NCBI GenBank assembly: GCA_900660155.1
Contig: CABFPE010001072.1
Coordinates: 93,874-119,149, forward strand
Origin: Hofstenia miamia
Taxonomy: Eukaryota > Xenacoelomorpha > Acoela > Hofsteniidae
DNA: 25,276 nt
Direction: 5' to 3'
Shown: piece after piece, positions 10,560 through 18,549 of the stretch
Numbering within the stretch: the first letter of the stretch is position 1
Layout: each line of letters begins with the position of its first letter
Program-made: the position numbers and the translations under genes
Notes under the pieces: generated by a model
Seen by the model: only the letters and a program-made list of their open reading frames with translations
Told to the model about the DNA's origin: nothing
Database searches by the model: none

Positions 10560-10658
10560 GTCTGGCTTAAATCGAAATTTAACTAAAAAATCCGATTAAA
10601 TCAAAAAAATCCGATTTTTTTATTTTTTTAATTTAAATCCGATTTTTTTCTAACACTG
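10560..10658. mobile_element. Possible hAT-type right terminus with AATCCGATTTT repeats
   Basis: Three copies of AAATCCGATT-like words precede TTTTTTTCTAACACTG. Read on the other strand this begins CAGTG, a hAT-like start. It shares subterminal words with the CAGGGATG end at 7032. A matching target duplication was not found. Confidence 0.3.
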
Positions 10659-10833
10659 TTTGTGAACTTTTAATTCATATGTTACGATTTTGTCATTTCT
10701 CACAAAGAAAGAATTTAACCGCGCATTATTATTTACATAACTGATTAAAATTAAGCAAGGTCCTTTCAAAAACAGGGTCTTCTTTCTTGAGACTGTTTGA
10801 TTATATTGATTGTAATGCGTCTTACTGGTAGAT

Positions 10834-10837
10834 TTAA
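10834..10837. other. TTAA target site, left flank of the piggyBac element
   Basis: TTAA directly before TCCCTTGAACCC. The right-hand counterpart at 13358-13361 reads TGAA, one base away from TTAA. Confidence 0.65.
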
Positions 10838-10869
10838 TCCCTTGAACCCGAAAGGTCGAAAAATCGAAC

Positions 10870-10877
10870 GTAGAAAC
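10870..10877. repeat. 8-bp target site duplication (GTAGAAAC), left copy
   Basis: GTAGAAAC lies directly before TAGGGCTG. The identical octamer follows the right end at 11732-11739. Eight-base duplications are the rule for hAT insertion. Confidence 0.9.
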
Positions 10878-11731
10878 TAGGGCTGTGCAATTACCGATAG
10901 CGAGTTTTTTGTAAAATACCGAATACCGAAGTTGTATATCGAAATGACGGTATTTCAATTTACTGCAATTCAAGATCGAAAGTACCAGGCAAATAATAAC
11001 AAAGTTTTTATCATAACTTAGTTCAAAGATATTCTTCTTAACTCACGATGAATTGAGTGTGGTAAAAGAAGCTGTTTTCGAAGTTCTCGAAGTTGAGGCG
11101 TCATCAGCAACAGTGCCTCAGGAAGAAAAGGTATGTGGGACGCGTTTCAGAGAGCGAAAAGTATCAAGCTTAGCAACACAAATGAAAGATCGTATTCTCT
11201 GATTGGATAAGAATAGTCGACCTATCTTGCTGACGAACCTCTAGACAGAAATAAAGATGAATTGAAATGGTGGAAAACAAATAAAACCAAATATCCTTCT
11301 TTGTCTAAGGCAGCCATCAAATTTTTGTGTGTACCAGCAACGGTTGCTGCTTCAGAGAACGTCACTAAAGTGATGCAGGCAATACAGTCACTAATCGGAA
11401 GATCTTGCTTGGGCGAATACTACTCGTTATTTGCTTTTTCTCCGTTAAAATTTTAAAAAATTTATTCTTTCATTTTAATTCTTTTTTCATTTTTTGGGTA
11501 ATTTGACTAATTATCAAATACAAGTTCTAAAAATGCTAATGTGAAATTCTGCGAAAAGTATATCAAATATTTAGAATTTTATAATTATTTTCTACTACTC
11601 TTTATTTACTATTTCTTTGTTGGAAATTTTCAAAATTTTTTCTTTCATTTTTAATCCCATTTTCCTAACATCAGCAACATACCGATACCAAATCAAATAC
11701 CGAAATTTTTTTGCAATACCCATCAGCCCTA
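10878..11731 (+). mobile_element. hAT-type transposon relic nested in the piggyBac element (854 bp)
   Basis: Ends TAGGGCTG (10878-10885) and CAGCCCTA (11724-11731) are perfect 8-bp inverted repeats flanked by the perfect octamer GTAGAAAC on both sides. Several ATACCGA words sit just inside each end (for example 10917-10930 and 11682-11705), as expected for subterminal transposase sites. The interior keeps only a shrunken piece of transposase, so most of an autonomous element has been deleted. The insertion lies about 40 bases inside the piggyBac left end, which fixes the order: piggyBac first, hAT later. Confidence 0.88.
11047..11456 (+). pseudogene. hAT transposase C-terminal remnant (dimerisation region)
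   Basis: From 11223 one frame reads YLADEPLDRNKDELKWW and then KYPSLSKAAIKFLCVPATVA with ASENV after it. That is the hAT C-terminal dimerisation signature: the W-W, the P-x-L-x-x-x-A-x-x-x-L-x-[IV]-P-[AS]-[TS] run, and S-E-N/R-x-F with the final F lost. The frame stops at 11454-11456. Upstream, 11047-11200 gives ELSVVKEAVFEVLEVEAS in another frame with stops in between, so frameshifts and deletions have removed the RNase H core. No active enzyme can be made. Confidence 0.8.
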
Positions 11732-11739
11732 GTAGAAAC
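11732..11739. repeat. 8-bp target site duplication (GTAGAAAC), right copy
   Basis: Identical to 10870-10877 and placed directly after the CAGCCCTA end. Confidence 0.9.
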
Positions 11740-11916
11740 AACACAGTTATACCCGAAACGCCGATAAATCGGCCTCAGAACAGGTGATGTGATAAGTGAG
11801 TCATATGTTCTATTTTCCAGTCACCTGATATCAATTACAATTAGTGTCGTGTGCAAAATAATTTACGAAAAATATTTCATGTTTGCAGTAATTTTATGTG
11901 ATTATTTTTGGTCAAA

Positions 11917-13190
11917 ATGGCTAGAAATGTTATGGATTTGGATGAAGCGAGACGCCTTTTACTGGACGAAGATTCCCAGGGGGATATGGATGCATCTGAT
12001 TACGGCAATGAGAGCGATTTTGACGATGACACTGACAATAACTCTTACTCTGCCTCGCACGATGATGATAACAGCACCACTAGGCCTAATGCATTGAACA
12101 ATGCACAGTACAATAACAATGGAGATGGTGATGCTGCAGGACAAGTTAAAGGTAGGGGTAGAGACCGTGGTTGTGGGACAGCCACTGTAGGTCAACGTCA
12201 AGCTGCAAATAATGTCCCAAATGTTCAGTGTAAAAAAGACCAAAAAATATGCTACAGAACATTGATAGAAAAAGGGACGATGCTTTAGCAATAAATACGA
12301 AACTTGGTCGCAAGAATGCTGGAGGACTTTCAGAATCAAAATTATTGTATTTGCAAACAGATTTTACACAACAGTAATTTTTGTTGAATATTTGCTAGCA
12401 AAAGGAATTCGGACATGCGGTACAGTCATGACAAACAGAAGGTCATGTCCTTGCAAACTAAAAGTCAAAAAGGGTGAACTTGCAAAAGGGACTCCGTGCT
12501 ACTCTTCAATGGAAAGGTCCCTGCCTTAGTATGGCAACACAAAAGGCCTGTTCATTTTATTACATTCATCTATGTCAATGCTCCAGCAACAACTGTTCTT
12601 CGGTATGATTCCAATGAACACAGAAGAATACCAGTTGCATGCCCAAAAGCGGTTAAATCGTACAATCAGTGTATGGGTGGAACCTACAAGAATGATCAGA
12701 TGACCCGCCTTCAACGTTGCCGCCGACACTATAAGTGGCCACTAAGGCTAGCAATGAAGTTCTTTATTTGGGCAGCATACAATGCATATATATTAATGGA
12801 TATCTATTGGCCTCATGACCTTTCAGGGCACAGAAAAATTTGCATTTCATGGCTTTGCGGAGAAGCTATGCTTACAGCTTATTGGAGACTTCCGTTGTCC
12901 TAATCAATAAGGACGTCGACGTTCCACTGAGAATCCCAAAAGACGTTTGTTGAAATATGGACAGCATACAGTGCAAAGATCACCGCAAGGTACTGGTAAC
13001 AACAGGTGTGCTGTGTGTTGTGAAAAGTACAGGAGAGCAAAAGTGAACAATGCAAACCTCTCAGATAAAGACTTGCCAAAACTGTAAAAGTGTGTACCAG
13101 TGCAGCGCATGGGAAGTTTTCTTGTATATCGGACAACCAGGATCCAACTCCTGGGAAGACTGCCATTAGAATGCCTAATATTGGATATAA
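11917..13190 (+). pseudogene. piggyBac transposase (DDE_Tnp_1_7 type), broken
   Basis: ATG 11917 opens an acidic N-terminus (MARNVMDLDEARRLLLDEDS, then Asp/Asn-rich repeats) ending at a stop at 12286-12288. A second frame, open 12269-12526, gives IIVFANRFYTTVIFVEYLL and GIRTCGTVMTNRRSCP. A third, to 12903, gives LVWQHKRPVHFITF, CPKAVKSYNQCMGG and then QMTRLQRCRRHYKWPLRLAM and FFIWAAYNAYILM, classic late piggyBac core. A further frame near 12909-13084 gives a C-terminal NNRCAVCCEKYRRAK, a remnant of the Cys-rich finger. The family's usual F-D-N is F-A-N here and M-G-G-V-D is M-G-G-T-Y, so two catalytic Asp positions appear lost. The segment holding the first Asp is deleted. In the nucleus this enzyme would cut at TTAA; this copy cannot. 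Start chosen at 11917 because the upstream extension uses TTG. Confidence 0.85.
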
Positions 13191-13393
13191 GTTAAGAAAA
13201 ACACATTATAGTCTTGTATTGACATGTTCTCATTTTATTTATGTTCTTTAAATAAAAACATATCAAACAAAAATATTAACAAAATATTGTATAATCCACT
13301 ATTGTTATGCTAATAACCCAGGAACCGTGACCTTTAATTAGGTCAGGGTTCAAAGGGTGAATTTTTAAAAATGACAATAAATATAATTCAACC

Positions 13394-13565
13394 AAAAAGT
13401 TGTGCACAAACTTGTGTGTACGGAAATATTTTTGTCGTGAGCTCTATAATTACCTAGAAAATTGTGCACAAAGTTGGAACTGTGTACGCAAAATATTTTT
13501 GCAGTGAACTTTATATTTTCCCAAAAATTTGCGTGCAAAGTTGTAAATGTGTACGCTACTTTATA
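13394..13565. repeat. Three diverged ~65-bp tandem units
   Basis: Units begin near 13394, 13458 and 13523. Shared words are TTGTGCACAAA(C/G)TTG, GTGTACG and AAATATTTTTG. The third unit is cut short. The array lies 36 bases beyond the piggyBac right end. Confidence 0.65.
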
Positions 13566-13602
13566 TATTATTGCTGATGTATGTTTCCTTCAAAACAATT
13601 TA

Positions 13603-13793
13603 CAGTTACACATTCGTCGAAAACTGTTTCCAATGAATATTTTTCGCATTTATTGTCTGATGCATTGCGCATTAACGAAGTTAGAAAAATTTTAACATTT
13701 TGTCTAATTAATTGTGAAGGTGATGAAAATTGTTGTTATTATATGCATTCTTTAGATTGGATCGAAAATTTAACTTTTCAGAGTGCCACAGAA
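13603..13793 (+). CDS. Possible exon or short gene fragment, unknown protein
   Basis: The frame from ATG 13581 to TAA 13797-13799 reads SSKTVSNEYFSHLLSDALRI and then FCLINCEGDENCCYYMHSLD. It contains four cysteines and a hydrophobic, helical pattern. A plausible acceptor (CAATTTACAG) ends at 13602, and possible donors are GTGTAA at 13794 or GTAATT at 13796. With that acceptor the exon would begin in phase 1, which does not join the phase-0 exon at 10164-10319, so membership of the same gene is doubtful. It could be a separate transcript or a chance frame. I do not recognise it. Confidence 0.3.
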
Positions 13794-14404
13794 GTGTAAT
13801 TTTATTATATTATATAATCGAGATAATCTATATTTCTTCAGGCTTAATGTAGGCCATTGTTGTCATTAACAATTAAATTGTTTCCTCGAGATTATTAAAT
13901 TTAACAGAATGCTACAGCAAAAACCTCTGCACTTATTTTTGTGATAGCAGAAATAACAAACGTCCGTATTATTCATTTGTATATTGAAAAATGTGTAACA
14001 ATTTAACCAATGTTCAGCAAAGCAAATCTATTTCATGTATTAAAAACAAATTAAATGTTTAATGTTCATGAACATCTTCTGCATATACAATTAATTATTA
14101 ATAATGTAAATCGAATAGATATTTTTAATTTCATTTTTACATGTGACCAAAACATGAATGCAATTCATTTTGCTTCCCCTCCTGGTCTGTGTATAGGAAT
14201 AAATGGATCCTTCCATTAGTGATGCATCATTTAGTTTTTATTTTCTTAACAATAATATCAATGATGTGCTATTTTTAGTAAACAAACAAAATTTTAGAGC
14301 ATTTTTCTTTTTTTGCATTTTGATTGTTCAATTTTTTTAATAATTATTTAGTAGTTTTATTTGTAGTTTGATGCTGTCAATGAAGAAATATGTGTATGCG
14401 GCTT

Positions 14405-14406
<2 letters not shown>

Positions 14407-14453
<47 letters not shown>
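14407..14453. repeat. (TA)n microsatellite
   Basis: Uninterrupted AT alternation of about 47 bases. Confidence 0.97.
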
Positions 14454-14455
<2 letters not shown>

Positions 14456-14569
14456 ATGTTTCATTATTTTAGCTACCGTAGTTCATAAGAAATTTGTTGT
14501 TATTTGAGTTTAAGTGATAACGTTTAAATTTCTTTATAATATTTATAATATTTGATTACTTTGTTTTAG

Positions 14570-14773
14570 AAGTTTGAGGACGCTCAACAACTGCATTCTT
14601 ATTTTGATATATTTTTCATTGATTTATATGAAAAGAATGCGGATTTACAGATTCTCGTAAAACTTTTGAGTGAGAAGAATGAGCATGCTGAAAGAATGAT
14701 TTTAATTCATAACCAAATGATATCTTCTATAATAGACACCCATGAAAACGCTGCTTTGAAAGCTACTAATAAG
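14570..14773 (+). CDS. Candidate host-gene exon, coiled-coil protein
   Basis: A 204-base exon of 68 codons follows a good acceptor (TTGATTACTTTGTTTTAG, ends 14569) and ends AATAAG before the donor GTACAT (14774). Both ends are phase 0. The protein reads KFEDAQQLHSYFDIFFIDLY, EKNADLQILVKLLSEKNEHA and on to ENAALKATNK: a long helix with hydrophobic heptad spacing and no Pro or Gly. Together with the exon at 10164 it makes a 120-residue helical segment. The 4.25-kb gap between them would be an intron filled by a piggyBac element, its hAT passenger and simple repeats. The next intron would hold the element at 14843. No identity can be assigned from sequence alone. Confidence 0.5.
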
Positions 14774-14842
14774 GTACATCAATTTTTCATTAATATTCTG
14801 TTGTTTTACTTTTACTTATTTCATTATAAAATTCCTTATTAA

Positions 14843-16052
14843 CCCTTTGAGGCCCAACGTCCACATATGAGGACAGATAATTAATGGATGTGCATTATTA
14901 CTACATAGCTTGTATTCTTTCCATATAAGCCTGGTGTCCTTATTTGAGGACTGATAAATAACTAAATAGCCCCACCACTTACATGTTTCAGCTTGGACAT
15001 GAATTAGTTGTATGCTTCTTTACCACATTGTAACTGATCAACATTGTTATTTTTGCTGTCGAGTTTTAGTACCAAAATTAATCTTCTGAAGGCTGATTAG
15101 AGGTGAGATTTTATTTGATTACTTTTAAGACATATCTGATCATATAAATTTGTTCAAACAATTTAAATCTACAATAATTTTCAAGATACGACCCTCTGAA
15201 CTTCCGTCCTCAAATAAGGACAACAGGTTTTTGAGGAAACAATTAAATAGCCTAACGTTATTATCCTAACATGTATTGTATGCCTAATGGCAAAGAAACT
15301 TGCACCATATGTAATAATAATTTTATAATATGTCAGTTCCTTATTATTACAAGAAAATGTGGATGTTTTTTGTACAGAAAATTATAATTAGCATTGTTAT
15401 TTTAGAATTTGAACCAATAAAATAAATAAAAAATGACACATTTTTGTGCTATGGTATGGTGAAGTGGGGTTTTATCAAGGAGGCTTTTAGAGTAGTTGTG
15501 TTTTGTATTGTCATGCATCTGTGTTGCTAGGGACATCTTAATAAACATTTGCTATTACATGTATAGACAAATATAGCATATATTTACAAATTTGTTTTGA
15601 AATGATTTTAGTTAAAACTGGATGTATATAGGCAAAATAAAAGAAAAAGGGAATATTCTACCTATTTTACATACTGTTATTTCTTATTGGGCCTTAAGAA
15701 TTAAGTTTTGTTTAAAATTATAATGTCCTCATTTTAGGACATTTGTACANTTTTTTTTAATGTTTATATTGGAAAGCCCTGTTTTCCTTCCCAAACCTAA
15801 CATATGTTTTGTACCAATAACATTTGAAACTAGCAACTTATCAAATCTTTCACAGATATTCTTAGGTTTAACTTTTCTTAAATTATTCAACATTTGTTTG
15901 TCACAGTTAGATTTAGGGAGNTTTATGCTAATGAGACGAAAAATAATATCCGAAAAAAAAACATACATATGTCTTTCTTATGATCTACAGAGTCAAATAA
16001 TGTTTAAATAAGTTGAAAAAGTTGCTTATTTATTGTACTAGTCCAGAAAGGG
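14843..16052. mobile_element. Non-autonomous piggyBac-type element (1210 bp)
   Basis: It is flanked by TTAA at 14839-14842 and 16053-16056. The ends are CCCTTTGAGG on the left and CCCTTTCTGG when the right end is read on the minus strand. The interior holds three 16-bp palindromic boxes GTCCT-N6-AGGAC at 14936-14951, 15206-15221 and 15725-15740; the first two are exact reverse complements. CATATGAGGAC at 14864-14874 is also found in the miniature element at 8264-8274. No transposase is seen: overlapping open frames at 15729-16011 are AT-rich chance. Two ambiguous bases (N) occur at 15750 and 15921, so this part of the assembly is less secure. Confidence 0.72.
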
Positions 16053-16056
16053 TTAA

Positions 16057-16713
16057 GCGTTGCTAAGATATTCTGTAAACATTTATTCTCATAAATGAAA
16101 AGTTCACAAAAAATTTCCTAGAATATTTTTATTCTTACATACAGTCGTATTTTCAAAATTGAATATAGAACATGGAAATATTTTCGAAGAAATTTTTTTT
16201 GTAATCGATCATGAACATGGAATGAACCCTATTTCTCCCCGGGGAGTTTCCTCTTCACTCCTAAAGAAATAGTGTTATAACTCTAATTTTAAAGATTTTA
16301 CCCATATTTTTTTACTTTTCCTAAAAATAATGTTATTTTATCCTGTGTTCAACATCACTAGGTAAAATTTTTTTAAGAAATTAAAACATTGTGAATAGTT
16401 AATACTATTATTCAACTGGGAATTTGATAAGCATTTTATTGCTGCTTTTAGTTTTTGTGTAGTACTTTAAAGACGTGCGCATTTGAAGATTTAATAGATT
16501 TATGCTAGATATTTGTACACGTTTTTAATAGAATAGCTTAATTAGCTTCCTAATTAATTAATGTTAAATGAGTTAAATAGGAACAAGATGCATTTCACTG
16601 CAAAATTCATTAATACTTCTATACGATGGCGTTGATGGAGCTATTACTTCATATATTAAATGGACACTACCTTAAGTATAAATTCAAAGAGTTTAATTTT
16701 AAGCATTTCTGTA
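16057..16713. other. AT-rich stretch, no gene seen
   Basis: No recognisable coding, RNA or repeat feature on either strand. Confidence 0.4.
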
Positions 16714-17062
16714 TAGTTATTTTGCTTTTTATTTACTTTTTTAAGCCAATTATTACTCTTTTTATAGCAATCGTAGTAAGTAATTAGATTGTTTAAAAAA
16801 ATTAAATGCAATTTATTCTACAATAGGAACAGATTTTGTGACGTCAATGTATTGCACAATCTACGAATTTCTAATATTGTTCAATGCGCAATTACAGAAC
16901 ATTCTATAAATTTTCGCCAAAATATAGATTTCATCTAAATATTTAGTAGAAATATTGTAGAATAAATTGCATTTAAATTTTTTTAAACAATTAATCTAAT
17001 TACTTACTATGATGGGTATAAAAAGAGTAATAATTGGCTTAAAAAAATAAATAAAAAGCAAT
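16714..17062. mobile_element. Foldback (long inverted repeat) element, right tip split off by the P/THAP element
   Basis: The left arm, about 16714-16825, and the right arm, about 16953-17062, are inverted copies of some 110 bases with only scattered differences. For example TTAAGCCAATTATTACTC at 16741-16758 is mirrored at 17023-17040. The loop of about 127 bases is unrelated. The last bases of the right arm continue across the transposon target: the sequence obtained by removing the element at 17071-21999 (AAAAAGCAAT then ATAACTAC) matches the mirrored left tip AAAAAGCAAAATAACTATAC at 17 of 20 positions. There is no coding capacity. A transcript would fold into a long hairpin. Confidence 0.8.
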
Positions 17063-17070
17063 ATACCTAC
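17063..17070. repeat. 8-bp target site duplication, left copy (ATACCTAC)
   Basis: It matches ATAACTAC at 22000-22007 in seven of eight bases. Eight-base duplications are characteristic of P-type elements. The right copy keeps the base shared with the mirrored foldback arm, so the left copy is the mutated one. Confidence 0.8.
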
Positions 17071-17130
17071 CAAGGCGATCTATAATACAGGTCATGACAC
17101 TTGATTTATTTATTTTCAAGCGGAGGCTGA
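17071..17130. repeat. P-type left terminal inverted repeat
   Basis: Pairs with 21940-21999. Differences fall mainly in the AT-rich middle; both the outer 22 bases and the inner GCGGAGGCTGA are best kept. Confidence 0.9.
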
Positions 17131-17361
17131 TTAATGTTGTTTCGAAATAAAGGAAACGCAATCTTTTGCGTAAATATATAGTTTTTAAATGCGTGTAAAA
17201 GCTGGTGCTACAATTCAGTAGGTAAATGTTAATTACCTTTCAACAAAACGAATTGTTGTTTATCTCAGAGTCCATGGTTTATAACTTAACACTGAAACTC
17301 GTGCGTTTCATCATTTAGATAAACGTGTTCTAGCATCACGTTTTCTTTCAATTATATAAAC

Positions 17362-17745
17362 ATGCCTCGAAAATGTTTGATATTCGGATGCAATTCTGGA
17401 TATGACACATGTTCAGAAAAAATTACTATGTTCAGATTTCCTATGGATAATGATCAATTAATTAAATGGACCAAAGCCATTCCAAATGATTTAAAGCCGA
17501 ATGACATTACATGTAACATGGCAGTATGTCGGAAACATTGGCCTAATGATGTGGTGATGAAGCGCATTGCTGTTGGCGCCCTTGTTCCAACATTACCACC
17601 TAGTACTTTTTGCAATGTGCCACCATCTGTTATTCCATCTCCATTGCCTAGCATTGAGCTATTTTCATGCAGAGAAACAGGAAAAACGAATGGTTTAAGA
17701 GTTTGTACTTATAGACACGATAGATGTTTCAAATTTTGCGGATGA
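17362..17745 (+). pseudogene. THAP zinc finger, N-terminus of the P-type transposase
   Basis: ATG 17362 starts MPRKCLIFGCNSGYD, followed by FRFPMDNDQLIKWTKAIPND and AVCRKHWPNDV. This is the C2CH THAP pattern: Met-Pro start, Cys5 and Cys10, the conserved Trp near residue 36 and Pro near 41, then Cys-x-x-His, and GALVPTLPPSTF as the late PT motif. Trp replaces the usual Phe after the His. THAP fingers bind the terminal DNA of their own element. The frame ends at 17743-17745, but a one-base shift near 17700 continues as LIDTIDVSNFADELKIRYPD, stopping at about 17812, so the transposase reading once ran on. The finger itself is intact. As a stand-alone 127-residue product it could still bind DNA, though nothing shows it is expressed. 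Confidence 0.9.
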
Positions 17746-17774
17746 ACTTAAAATAAGATATCCAGACACAGTGA

Positions 17775-18468
17775 TTGACAAGCAAAAGAATGAATTTTAA
17801 TGCTAAGTGCCGAACGTGGTTCTATGCATACATTTTCAATGTGAAGAAGACTCTTTTGCGAATTGTTGAAGGATATCACAAACTGTTGCTTGTCACCTTT
17901 GGATTTCTCAAGAATGGTAAGTTTTCTTTATGGTCACAATTTGATGAAATAATATTACGTTGTGGTTTTTCTCCAGAAGATTATAAGGTTAATTATTTAA
18001 AGTTTATTTTGCGCCAAATTGTTCTTCTGAGCAAACATAAAATAGATAAAATATACACTACAGAAGATTTCGGAATTGCCTAGTGTAAGGACCCTACAGC
18101 ACTTAACAGCAACTGTTAGTAATATGTCTAATATTGATTTTCTTACATCATTTTTCAATGGACTGGATGAAAGATCAAAGTGCTGCTCGCTAATTGGTGA
18201 CGAAATATATGTCAAACCTTCGCTGGTGTATCATGGAGGACATGTATTTGGAAAGGCATTGGATTCTCCTAAAGATCTCGCCACTACACTTCTTTGTATT
18301 CTAATAAAGCCCTTATTTTCAAACAAGAACTTTATGTATAGTTTAGTACCATGCTCTCATCTTACATCAGAACTGTTATTGTCAAACATTAGTAAAGCAG
18401 TTACTGACATTAAACAGAGTGGCGGTTGTACTCTATGCACTATTGTGGCATCCGCTACCAAGCGTTGA
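17775..18468 (+). pseudogene. P/THAP9-type transposase, first part of the catalytic region
   Basis: Two overlapping frames, about 17808-18083 and 18076-18468, continue the transposase. The first gives LKFILRQIVLLSKHKIDKIY and TTEDFGIA. The second opens LPSVRTLQHLTATVSN and contains CCSLIGDEIYVKPSLVYHGG and CTLCTIV. LPSxRTLQ and the D-E-[IM] near the first catalytic acid of the RNase H fold are hallmarks of P/THAP9 transposases. Between TTEDFGIA and LPSVRTLQ the family normally has about 20 more residues, lost here together with a frame change. The stop at 18466-18468 lies just after the point where the second acid motif should follow. Coding resumes near 20451. Confidence 0.8.
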
Positions 18469-18549
18469 TGTAGGTTAAATGATTCTCTTAAACTATTGTT
18501 TCACTTCAACCGCGGGTAGGGATGTACTCAATAGCTATTTATTGTGTGT

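Larger units (their letters stand above)
10838..13357 (+). mobile_element. Decayed piggyBac-type transposon (contains a nested hAT)
   Basis: The left end TCCCTTGAACCC at 10838 mirrors the right end, which reads CCCTTTGAACCC on the minus strand ending at 13357. The left end abuts TTAA; the right flank is TGAA. The span is about 2.52 kb, of which 854 bases plus an 8-bp duplication are a later hAT insertion, leaving about 1.66 kb. That is shorter than a full piggyBac element (about 2.4 kb and up). The missing part is the middle of the transposase gene. Subterminal features include TGACCT-N6-AGGTCA at 13328-13345 and GCCGAT-AA-ATCGGC at 11761-11774. The coding part inside is broken (see the 11917-13190 entry). 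Confidence 0.75.

Noticed and set aside
11789..12097. 102-codon frame overlapping the piggyBac N-terminus, and the 126-codon minus frame at 11959-12339
   Set aside because: Both are shadows of the Asp/Asn-rich N-terminal coding stretch.
12526..13166. Minus-strand frames across 12526-12729 and 12900-13166
   Set aside because: Antisense shadows of the piggyBac transposase C-terminal half.
13328..13345. TGACCT-N6-AGGTCA read as a nuclear-receptor response element
   Set aside because: It lies within the piggyBac right end, where such palindromes are expected as subterminal structure; no promoter context supports a receptor site.
15729..16011. Overlapping 79- and 83-codon frames on both strands
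   Set aside because: AT-rich composition, an N inside both, no motif, and a position inside a non-autonomous element.
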